This document shows positions 1 through 5,354 of a DNA stretch of 5,530 nucleotides, piece by piece; the first letter of the stretch is position 1; each line of letters opens with the position of its first letter. This DNA comes from Caccovicinus sp051878975 (GTDB lineage: Bacteria; Bacillota; Clostridia; Lachnospirales; Lachnospiraceae), in the NCBI GenBank assembly GCA_051878975.1, contig JBJELD010000106.1, forward strand, positions 1 to 5,530, in the 5' to 3' direction. Both the position numbers and the translations under genes were made by a program. The notes under the pieces were generated by a model, which did not search any database, was not told the origin of the DNA, and saw only the letters and a list, made by a program, of their open reading frames with translations.

Positions 1-1085
1 CGGATGTTGGTGCCGTCAAAGCAGGCGGCCTCGAATACCATAGTCTTTACGTCGTCGGTGATCTTGCTGTTCTCACCGCCCATGATGCCGGCAATGCCGA
101 CTTCCTTTTCGCCGTCATTGATCATCAGAACATCCTTGTCCAGCCTGCGCATCTGTCCGTCCAGAGTCTGAAACTCATCTCCGTCCTTCGCGCGCTTTAC
201 CACGATCTCATGTCCTGCAAGCAGATCATAGTCAAATGCGTGCATTGGCTGGCCGTATTCTTCCATTACATAATTGGTAATGTCCACGATGTTATTGATC
301 GGACGGATTCCGCATGCAGCCAGACGGCGCTTCATCCATTCCGGCGAAGGCGCCAGCTTGATATTTTTTACCATACGTGCGCAGTAGCGCGGACACAGGT
401 CATGATCCTCCACACGCACATTTAAATAATCATGGATATCCTCGTCATTTCCTGTTTCTTTGACAACCGGCGGATAGAACGGCAGGCGGAAGGTAGCCGC
501 GGCCTCTCTTGCAATACCCACTACGCTGTAGCAGTCCACACGGTTGGAGGTGATTTCGTACTCATGCACAGCGTCGTGAAGGCCCAGAAGCTCCACTGCA
601 TCCGCTCCCGGTACACTGTCTGCAGGCAGAATGTAAATTCCGCTCTCCGGCGCATCCGGGTACATCTCCCTGGAAGATCCCAGCTCCTCGATGGAGCACA
701 TCATGCCGTTGGACTCAACGCCTCTTAATTTGCCTTTCTTGATCTTGATTCCATCCTCCGGAAGCGGACCGCCGTCGTGTCCGCCGGCCACCTTGCCGCC
801 GTCCAGCACCACCGGAACCTTGTCTCCCTCTTTCACATTCGGAGCACCGGTCACGATCTGAATCGTCCCTTCTCCCACATCAACCTGGCAGATGATCAGC
901 TTGTCTGCATCCGGATGGCGTTCAATTTTTAAAATCTCGCCAACCACAATTTTCTCCAGATTCTTATCCAGGCAGGTATAGCCCTCTACTTTGGTTCCGG
1001 AAAGTGTCATCGCATCCGTATATTCCTGAGCGGTCACATTCAAATCCGGTACATATGCTTTAATCCATGCTAATGATGTATTCAT
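1..1085 (-). CDS. pheT: Phenylalanine--tRNA ligase beta subunit, N-terminal 361 residues (3' end outside window)
   Basis: Beta chain of the cytoplasmic (alpha-beta)2 phenylalanyl-tRNA synthetase, which charges tRNA-Phe; this chain binds tRNA and carries the editing domain. The reading frame is open through the left edge, so about the first 361 residues of a protein usually near 800 are present. The start is ATG at 1085-1083 with AAGGAGA (1097-1091) just upstream. Visible regions: the EMAP/OB-type tRNA-binding domain at about residues 40-150 (HPDADKL at 57-63, IVTGAPN at 77-83, LRGVESNGMMCS at 120-131), then the B3/B4 editing region at about 210-361 (preceded by SNRVDCYSVVGIAREAAA at 180-197, then CPRYCARMV at 231-239, GIRPINNIVDITNYV at 259-273, GQPMHAFD at 278-285, GIAGIMGG at 330-337). 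These match the family closely with no frameshift. It follows pheS after 89 nt and should share its T-box control. Identification is secure. Confidence 0.97.
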   Translation of the reverse strand, partial: MNTSLAWIKAYVPDLNVTAQEYTDAMTLSGTKVEGYTCLDKNLEKIVVGEILKIERHPDADKLIICQVDVGEGTIQIVTGAPNVKEGDKVPVVLDGGKVAGGHDGGPLPEDGIKIKKGKLRGVESNGMMCSIEELGSSREMYPDAPESGIYILPADSVPGADAVELLGLHDAVHEYEITSNRVDCYSVVGIAREAAATFRLPFYPPVVKETGNDEDIHDYLNVRVEDHDLCPRYCARMVKNIKLAPSPEWMKRRLAACGIRPINNIVDITNYVMEEYGQPMHAFDYDLLAGHEIVVKRAKDGDEFQTLDGQMRRLDKDVLMINDGEKEVGIAGIMGGENSKITDDVKTMVFEAACFDGTNI

Positions 1086-1113
1086 GACTTTCTCCTTCTG
1101 ACTTCAATTTCCG

Positions 1114-1134
1114 GTCCGGCTTCTCTGGCCGGAC
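1114..1134 (-). other. Inverted repeat in the pheS-pheT gap
   Basis: GTCCGGC at 1114-1120 and GCCGGAC at 1128-1134 form a perfect 7-bp GC-rich stem with a 7-nt loop in the 89-nt gap between pheS and pheT. In the direction of transcription no T-run follows it, so it does not look like a terminator. It ends 16 nt before the pheT Shine-Dalgarno sequence. It could protect or pause the mRNA between the two genes. That role is inference; only the symmetry is seen. Confidence 0.5.
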
Positions 1135-1174
1135 GCTGGTTCGGATCATTCGATCTGCGGCGATCCTGCCGGTT

Positions 1175-2194
1175 TTAGAACTGCTTCAGGAAACGGATAT
1201 CATTTTCATACAGCAGTCTCATATCATCGATCTCATACTTTAACAGGGCAATTCTCTCCAGACCAACGCCGAACGCAAAGCCGGTGTACTCTTCCGGATC
1301 AATCCCGCACATTTCCAGCACATGCGGATGCACCATGCCGCAGCCTAAAATTTCGATCCAGCCGGAACCCTTACAGAACCGACAGCCCTTGCCGCCGCAC
1401 TTGAAGCAGGTCACATCTACCTCTGCACTGGGCTCTGTGAACGGGAAATGATGCGGACGGAACTTCACCTTGGTGTCCTCGCCGAACAGCTCCTTTGCAA
1501 ATTCTGCCAGAGTTCCCTTCAGGTCCGCGAAGGTAATGTGCTTATCCACAACCAGACCTTCAATCTGATGGAAGGACGGGGAGTGGGTCGCATCCACTTC
1601 ATCTGAACGGAACACGCGTCCCGGTGCGATCATACGGATCGGCAGCTTGCCCTTCTCCATCACGCGGGCCTGAACCGGAGAGGTCTGGGTACGGAGCACA
1701 ATGTCCTTGTTGATGTAAAAGGTATCCTGCTCGTCCTTTGCCGGATGATTGGCCGGGATATTCAGCTTCTCGAAATTATACAGATCGTACTCGACTTCCG
1801 GTCCTTCCACAACCTCATACCCCATGCCGACAAAGATTCTTTCCACCTCTTCCAGGGCAACGGTATTCGGATGACTGTGGCCTGCATTGCTCTTCTTGGC
1901 AGGAAGGGTTACGTCAATAACTTCCTTCTTCATCTGCTCTTCTCTGGCCTTTCTTGCCAGTTCCTTTCGGCTGGCCTCCAGCCTTTCCTCGATCAGCGTT
2001 CTTACATCGTTTACTCGCTGTCCTACCTTCGGACGGTCCTCCGGCGCCACATTCTTCATGTTCTTTAATACGCTGGTCAGCTCACCCTTCTTGCCAAGAT
2101 AGGCAACCCGGATGTCATTCAGCTTTTCCAGTGCATCGGAAGCCTCGATCTTCGCCAGCGCTTCCGCCTTGATTTTCTCTAATTGATCTTTCAT
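1175..2194 (-). CDS. pheS: Phenylalanine--tRNA ligase alpha subunit
   Basis: Catalytic alpha chain of phenylalanyl-tRNA synthetase, a class II enzyme acting in the cytoplasm with PheT. The product is 339 residues, a normal length for the family. I place the start at ATG 2194-2192 because AAGGAGA (2207-2201) lies 6 nt upstream; an in-frame TTG at 2212 would put that Shine-Dalgarno inside the gene. Domains: an N-terminal coiled-coil arm that contacts tRNA (about 1-90, rich in K/E/R), motif 1 region with GPEVE (131-135) and NFEKLNIPANHPA (140-152), motif 2 GRVFRSDEVDATHSPSFHQ (192-210), and motif 3 GFAFGVGLERIALL (305-318). A four-cysteine cluster (Cys263, 266, 271, 274; CFKCGGKGCRFCKG) sits before WIEILGCGMVHP; this insertion is common in bacterial PheS and resembles a zinc site, though metal binding is not shown here. 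First gene of the pheST operon, downstream of the T-box leader. Confidence 0.98.
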   Translation of the reverse strand: MKDQLEKIKAEALAKIEASDALEKLNDIRVAYLGKKGELTSVLKNMKNVAPEDRPKVGQRVNDVRTLIEERLEASRKELARKAREEQMKKEVIDVTLPAKKSNAGHSHPNTVALEEVERIFVGMGYEVVEGPEVEYDLYNFEKLNIPANHPAKDEQDTFYINKDIVLRTQTSPVQARVMEKGKLPIRMIAPGRVFRSDEVDATHSPSFHQIEGLVVDKHITFADLKGTLAEFAKELFGEDTKVKFRPHHFPFTEPSAEVDVTCFKCGGKGCRFCKGSGWIEILGCGMVHPHVLEMCGIDPEEYTGFAFGVGLERIALLKYEIDDMRLLYENDIRFLKQF

Positions 2195-2233
2195 GTCTTC
2201 TCTCCTTACCAAACTTACTGTGATGTTCCTTCC

Positions 2234-2248
2234 GGCTGCAGTGCAGCC
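2234..2248 (-). other. Short perfect inverted repeat between T-box terminator and pheS
   Basis: GGCTGCA and TGCAGCC flank a single central base. As RNA this would form a stem of about 5-6 bp with a small loop, 40 nt upstream of the pheS start codon. A second small hairpin (GTTTC 2264-2268 with GAAAC 2273-2277, 4-nt loop) lies beside it. The 100 nt between the T-box terminator and pheS (2294-2195) holds no gene; these two hairpins are all I see there. No function can be assigned. Confidence 0.35.
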
Positions 2249-2294
2249 TTCTCGGAGCGTTTTGTTTCAGAAGAAACGAAGCCCTCTGAAAAAC

Positions 2295-2331
2295 AAAAAA
2301 CCCCGTCCCCTCTGACAAAGAAGGGACGAGG
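2295..2331 (-). terminator. Intrinsic terminator of the pheST T-box
   Basis: In the transcribed direction CCTCGTCCCTTC (2331-2320) pairs with GAGGGGACGGGG (2312-2301) across a 7-nt loop, with two G-U pairs, and six T follow (2300-2295). The 5' arm is shared with the antiterminator of the T-box, so the two folds exclude each other. This is the standard T-box transcription switch. Confidence 0.95.
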
Positions 2332-2565
2332 CAAAATGCTCGCGGTACCACCCTGATTCCTGCACAAATTCCATGCAGGCACTTCATTCACGCGTAACGT
2401 GCGCATCCCGTCACAGCTTACTTGCAGTGTTCTGCGCTTTCAGCCATGCAGCTCCGATGGGAAATTCGATCCTTTATAAGAACCTGGGAAAGCTTTCAGC
2501 CAGTGACTCTCCCTCTCTGACGGAAAATAAAGATCTACTTACATCTTCACAGCCTTTTAAATCTG
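2295..2565 (-). promoter_or_regulatory. T-box riboswitch leader, tRNA-Phe responsive
   Basis: A cis-acting RNA that binds uncharged tRNA-Phe and then prevents early termination ahead of pheST. Seen: the diagnostic T-box AGGGTGGTACCGCG (2354-2341), whose TGGT (2350-2347) can pair with the ACCA end of a tRNA having A as discriminator base, as tRNA-Phe does. CGAG just after it (2342-2339) can pair with CTCG in the terminator's 5' arm, and AGGG with CCCT, giving the antiterminator. Stem I is recognisable: AGTA (2539-2536) opposite GAATTTCC (2467-2460) forms the specifier loop, closed below by GATG/CATC (2545-2542 with 2459-2456) and above by a 9-bp helix with one bulged G (2535-2527 with 2477-2468). 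AGAGA (2518-2514) and a distal hairpin (2513-2507 with 2492-2486) complete it. The specifier can be read as TTT (2464-2462) or TTC (2463-2461); both encode Phe, matching the downstream genes. A stem III-like hairpin, CCTGCA/TGCAGG, lies before the T-box. Confidence 0.96.
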
Positions 2566-2571
2566 AAACAT

Positions 2572-2600
2572 ATTCTAACTGGATTTATAAAAAATGTCAA
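2572..2600 (-). promoter_or_regulatory. Promoter of the pheST operon
   Basis: A -35 box TTGACA (2600-2595, perfect consensus) and a -10 box TAGAAT (2577-2572, one mismatch to TATAAT) are 17 bp apart. Transcription would start near 2565, just before Stem I of the T-box, which independently supports the placement. The -35 box begins 7 bp after the apbE stop codon and is part of the apbE terminator hairpin. Confidence 0.88.
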
Positions 2601-2616
2601 GTGCGTTTTACTTGAC
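2589..2616 (-). terminator. Putative terminator of the FMN-protein/apbE operon
   Basis: GTCAAGT (2616-2610) and ACTTGAC (2602-2596) form a perfect 7-bp stem with a 7-nt loop, followed by A and six T (2594-2589). The apbE stop codon TAA (2610-2608) straddles the end of the 5' arm and the loop. The stem is short and only partly GC, so termination may be incomplete. The 3' arm shares TTGAC with the -35 box of the next promoter. Confidence 0.65.
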
Positions 2617-3690
2617 CGCCGGCTTTGCATACTGCTCAAAGCCGGAGCTGAACTTTTCGGTCCCGTCCGGAAATGCCCACAGTGCCTCCACTCCATCCAG
2701 CTCTTCCACAAACTTCATTCCCTCCTCCGGCTCCATATTAAATACAGCCGTGGACAGCGCATCGGCTCTTCCGGAGTCAGCGCAGAGAATGGAAACCTGC
2801 GTGTAACGGTCCCAGGGCATGAGAAGGTCCGGATGGATGATGTGATGATAGGATTTTCCGTTAACCGTATAATACCGCTGATAGGTCCCGCTGTTGACCA
2901 GTGACTGATCCGAAAGCTCCATCACCCGCAGATAGCTTCCGTCACTTTCCGGATCTGGATTCTGGATGCCGACCTCCCATCGGCTCCCGTCCGGCTTGCA
3001 GCCGATCGCCCTGGTATTTCCGCCTACATTGACCAGCGCACTGGAAAAGCCTTTTTCCTCCAGGCTGCGGCAGACCATTTCCGTGGCATAGCCTTTGGCC
3101 ACTGCGCCCACATCCAGACTCATGTCCGGATCCTCCAGGAAAACTGTAGAGGCTTCCCGGTCCAGAATCATTTTTGAAATATCTGTATGACCGGCGGCCT
3201 CTTTGAGCTCCTCCATAGAGGGGAGACCGGCGTTTTCCGGATCATCAATTCCTTCTGTCCGGTATTCATGCCAGATGGAAAGTACACTTCCCATGGCAAC
3301 GTTCATCCGGCCGCCGGTCTCCTCGTAGATTTCCTGCGCCTCCGTAAGAAGATCCAGGATCCGGGCATCCACCTTTACCGGTTTCTGACCGGCACAGTCA
3401 TTGATGGTCTTGATATTGGCAAGTCCTTCATAATCATGATATATATCATACAGCTGATGATATTCCTCCAGTTCATCATGCAGCTCCTGCACATATCCGG
3501 CAAAGGTGTCCTTGTCCGGTGCATATCCTACCACACTGGTCACGGTGTCGAATACCCCCAGAAAGCTTCCCTGATACCGGAACAGCTCCGGTTCCGCTTT
3601 CCGGCCGCAGCCGGAAAGAAGACCCGAAGCTGTCAGCAGAACGGCTGATACAAGCAGCACGTTCTGTATGAAAACCGTTCTTCTTTTCAT
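2608..3690 (-). CDS. apbE: FAD:protein FMN transferase (ApbE family lipoprotein)
   Basis: ApbE enzymes use FAD and Mg2+ to attach FMN through a phosphoester bond to a threonine of exported or membrane flavoproteins. The 360-residue product starts at ATG 3690-3688 with GGGGA upstream as a moderate ribosome binding site. Residues 1-27 are a lipoprotein signal: MKRR, a hydrophobic stretch (8-24) and lipobox LLSGC with Cys28, so the enzyme is expected on the outer face of the membrane. Family motifs: FLGVFDTV (43-50), SLDVGAVAKGYA (191-202), ALVNVGGN (218-225), NSGTYQRYYTVNGKSYHHII (266-285) and ADALSTAVF (309-317), where Asp310 and Thr314 match the known metal-binding Asp and Thr. The usual Asp of the HHIIDP element is His286 here. 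It lies 18 bp behind the FMN-binding protein gene, its likely substrate, and probably shares that gene's promoter. Family assignment is firm; the substrate is inferred from proximity. Confidence 0.95.
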   Translation of the reverse strand: MKRRTVFIQNVLLVSAVLLTASGLLSGCGRKAEPELFRYQGSFLGVFDTVTSVVGYAPDKDTFAGYVQELHDELEEYHQLYDIYHDYEGLANIKTINDCAGQKPVKVDARILDLLTEAQEIYEETGGRMNVAMGSVLSIWHEYRTEGIDDPENAGLPSMEELKEAAGHTDISKMILDREASTVFLEDPDMSLDVGAVAKGYATEMVCRSLEEKGFSSALVNVGGNTRAIGCKPDGSRWEVGIQNPDPESDGSYLRVMELSDQSLVNSGTYQRYYTVNGKSYHHIIHPDLLMPWDRYTQVSILCADSGRADALSTAVFNMEPEEGMKFVEELDGVEALWAFPDGTEKFSSGFEQYAKPAVK

Positions 3691-3708
3691 AGTGTTTCCC
3701 CGATTCGG

Positions 3709-5127
3709 CTATTCTGCATTGGCAGCCGCTTTCTCTGCCGCCGTCTGGAAATCTCCGATGGAAATCGTCACACTGGAAGCCAGATCTGCATCTGCCGGTT
3801 TGCTGTCTTCATCCACAGCGATTCCGGCCACCTCATCGGCTGTCTTTCCGATCATGTAATTCTCAAAAGCATCCGCCTGCTCATACCACTCCCTGCCGAT
3901 TCCGGAGGAAGCGCGCATTCCATAATCCTCTCCCAGCTCTCTCTTGGTTTTTACGCCGGAGGTCAGATCTGTCGTGATCCTTCCTTCCGCATCAAACTTC
4001 ACCGTTCCCTGCGAAGCGTCGATCAGGCTTCCGGTGATTTTTCCGTCTGCGTCAACCGTTACTGCCATATAGGTGGAATATGCCTGACACTGCCCTTCCT
4101 TGTCTGCTTCTGCATCCTTGGATTTATTCATATTTGTAACAATCGCCAGACCCAGCTGATCCCCTTCCTGGGTTCCGATTTCCTTCGCATTCTGGATCGC
4201 CTTTACTACCGCCTTCTTGTAATCTCCGATGGCAACAGTTACACCTGCGGTCAGATCCGCATCCGTCGGCTTATTGCTTTCATCCACGGCGATTCCGTCG
4301 ATCTCCTTCGCCGTCTTTCCGATCACATACTGCTCAAAGGCTTCCGCCTGCTCATACCATTCCCTGCCGATTCCGGAGGAATCACGCATTCCGTATTCCT
4401 CTCCCAGCTCCTTCTTGGTCTTAAAGCCTTCGCTCATAATGACCTTGCCTTCTCTGGTAAAGCCCATCTTGTTCTGTGCCGTATCCAGCTTGCAGGCTAC
4501 CACGCGGCCCTCTCCGTCGATCACGACCGCAGCCGCCACAGAATCCACCTGTGCCGTTCCGTCCTTCTCCCCTGCGTCCTTGGATTTTGCCATGGAATGA
4601 ACCGTTGCAAGGCCGGTTCTTAAGCCTCCGTCATAGAAGGAATCGCTGATCTCTTCTGCTTTTTCTGTTTCTTCCGGAGCCTTAGCTTCTTCCTCCTTTT
4701 TCTGGTTCAGCACCGTATTCGGATCAATAACCTCCAGCTTTCCGGCCGCCTGATCCAGTGCCTGCTGCACAGCCTCCATCGCAGCACTGCTGGTCACGGT
4801 GCTTCCCGATACCGTATCTACCGTAGCCATACCTGCTTCCACAAATCGCGGAGCCAGCACCTCCAGCGCCGCACCGCCCATCTCCGGAGTCTCTCCTTCA
4901 CCGGTCAGCTCCACGGATTCAATTCCATTTGCCGATACCGTTACCAGCGCAATGACATCGCCGCCAAAGCCTTCCGCCACACCGACATAGGTGCCCGGCG
5001 TATAGCTGGCACTGTTTTTCATCACAGAACGAATCCCCTCATACAGCGGTCCTGAAGCAGCAATCACCCCGGCAGATAATACCACCATGATCCCGGCTCC
5101 CGCCAACCCTTTTTGCTTCTGTGTCAT
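3709..5127 (-). CDS. Exported FMN-binding-domain protein with a C-terminal tandem repeat
   Basis: Predicted 472-residue extracytoplasmic flavoprotein. ATG 5127-5125 is preceded by a perfect AGGAGG (5140-5135) at 7 nt. The N-terminus has Lys residues and a hydrophobic segment (about 8-27), a signal peptide or membrane anchor; there is no lipobox Cys. Residues about 43-128 resemble the FMN_bind domain of NqrC/RnfG and related proteins: GTYVGVAEGFGGDV (45-58), then DTVSGSTVTSSAAMEAV (104-120). This fits the ApbE target motif Dxx[ST]GAT except for Ser109 in place of Ala, making Thr110 the probable FMN site. A charged, Glu/Lys-rich linker (about 141-160) leads to two copies of a domain of about 145 residues (172-315 and 326-472) that I cannot name; each ends in a block with SSGIGREWYEQA and a GIAVDE motif. 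The product is acidic overall. First gene of an operon with apbE 18 bp downstream. The flavoprotein role is well supported by motif plus context; the electron-transfer partners are unknown. Confidence 0.85.
   Translation of the reverse strand: MTQKQKGLAGAGIMVVLSAGVIAASGPLYEGIRSVMKNSASYTPGTYVGVAEGFGGDVIALVTVSANGIESVELTGEGETPEMGGAALEVLAPRFVEAGMATVDTVSGSTVTSSAAMEAVQQALDQAAGKLEVIDPNTVLNQKKEEEAKAPEETEKAEEISDSFYDGGLRTGLATVHSMAKSKDAGEKDGTAQVDSVAAAVVIDGEGRVVACKLDTAQNKMGFTREGKVIMSEGFKTKKELGEEYGMRDSSGIGREWYEQAEAFEQYVIGKTAKEIDGIAVDESNKPTDADLTAGVTVAIGDYKKAVVKAIQNAKEIGTQEGDQLGLAIVTNMNKSKDAEADKEGQCQAYSTYMAVTVDADGKITGSLIDASQGTVKFDAEGRITTDLTSGVKTKRELGEDYGMRASSGIGREWYEQADAFENYMIGKTADEVAGIAVDEDSKPADADLASSVTISIGDFQTAAEKAAANAE
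3712..4152 (-). repeat. Second copy of the duplicated domain (residues 326-472)
   Basis: This copy aligns with residues 172-315 of the same protein, with an offset of 154 residues at the start and 157 after a 3-residue indel. The best conserved part is residues 393-454 (3951-3766), about three quarters identical to residues 236-297. DNA similarity is also clear: 3881-3909 and 4352-4380 differ at one position. The copy runs to the very C-terminus of the protein. Confidence 0.9.
4183..4614 (-). repeat. First copy of the duplicated domain (residues 172-315)
   Basis: This is the partner of the 3712-4152 copy, a direct repeat in the same reading frame. Both copies start with GLA followed by a KSKDA motif, pass through a beta-rich stretch (AVVIDGEGRVVACKLD at 200-215), and contain TKKELGEEYGMR (237-248), SSGIGREWYEQA (250-261), IGKTA (269-273) and GIAVDE (278-283). 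The residues kept in both copies are the best candidates for structural or binding roles. Confidence 0.9.
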
Positions 5128-5241
5128 ATTTTTATCCTCCTATCTTTCTCTGCCGTCCGGCAGAAATAATCTGAATTCATTCGCTTCGCTCACAATAATA
5201 TGCTTGACTGCGCTCGGCAGTACATAGTCCTTTCATCAGAT
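5128..5241 (-). other. Long 5' leader of the FMN-protein/apbE operon
   Basis: If transcription starts near 5241, the mRNA has about 114 nt ahead of the start codon. The leader holds two inverted repeats: ACTGC/GCAGT with a 5-nt loop (5221-5207), and TCTGCCG/CGGCAGA separated by 2 nt (5164-5149), which ends 9 nt before the AGGAGG. Between them lies the phrase GAGCGAAGCGAATGAATTC. I do not recognise a known riboswitch and see none of the conserved FMN riboswitch elements. It may be an unclassified leader or a dispersed intergenic repeat. Confidence 0.4.
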
Positions 5242-5247
5242 ACTACT

Positions 5248-5276
5248 AATATACTTTATTGTTAAAATTCTGTCAA
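5248..5276 (-). promoter_or_regulatory. Promoter of the FMN-protein/apbE operon
   Basis: TTGACA (5276-5271, perfect consensus) and TATATT (5253-5248, one mismatch to TATAAT) are separated by 17 bp. AT-rich DNA upstream (5277-5298) could act as an UP element. Transcription should start near 5241. It lies directly behind the preceding gene's terminator, which isolates this operon from the ABC transporter gene. Confidence 0.88.
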
Positions 5277-5293
5277 CTAAAAATATATTCTGT

Positions 5294-5347
5294 AAAAACC
5301 TCCGGTGCGGATGCCTGCTTCTGCAAACATCCGCACCGGAGGTTTTT
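5294..5347. terminator. Strong bidirectional intrinsic terminator
   Basis: CCTCCGGTGCGGATG (5299-5313) and CATCCGCACCGGAGG (5328-5342) pair perfectly over 15 bp, and flanking A and T runs extend the stem to 20 bp around a 14-nt loop. On the minus strand the hairpin is followed by TTTTT (5298-5294), ending the ABC transporter transcript shortly after its stop codon. On the plus strand six T follow (5343-5348), so it could also stop antisense transcripts. Confidence 0.96.
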
Positions 5348-5354
5348 TCATCCG

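Noticed and set aside
210..728. Plus-strand open frames opposite pheT
   Set aside because: They are antisense to a strongly conserved pheT frame, have no ribosome binding site and no recognisable protein features.
1114..1134. Terminator between pheS and pheT
   Set aside because: The hairpin is not followed by a T-run in the transcribed direction, and termination there would uncouple the two enzyme subunits.
2195..2212. Upstream TTG start for pheS adding six residues
   Set aside because: The extension would translate through the clear Shine-Dalgarno AAGGAGA at 2207-2201. The ATG at 2194 has ideal spacing to it.
2115..2406. Minus-strand open frames in the T-box leader (2115-2387 and 2215-2406)
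   Set aside because: They overlap the T-box, its terminator and partly pheS. The conserved RNA structure explains the sequence better than coding does.
3187..3648. 153-codon plus-strand open frame opposite apbE
   Set aside because: It lies fully antisense to apbE, whose motifs run through the whole region. No promoter or ribosome binding site is seen.
4362..4398. SSGIG in each repeat as additional flavinylation sites
   Set aside because: The motif lacks the Thr acceptor at the required place (Gly-Ile-Gly instead of Gly-Ala-Thr) and does not keep the Dxx spacing, so it does not fit the ApbE target pattern.
5166..5234. Short leader peptide frames ahead of the FMN-binding protein gene (for example ATG 5231 with 19 codons)
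   Set aside because: No convincing ribosome binding site precedes them and the composition gives no sign of a regulatory peptide.
5128..5241. FMN riboswitch ahead of the flavoprotein gene
   Set aside because: The conserved FMN riboswitch elements are not visible and the leader is shorter than that class usually is.
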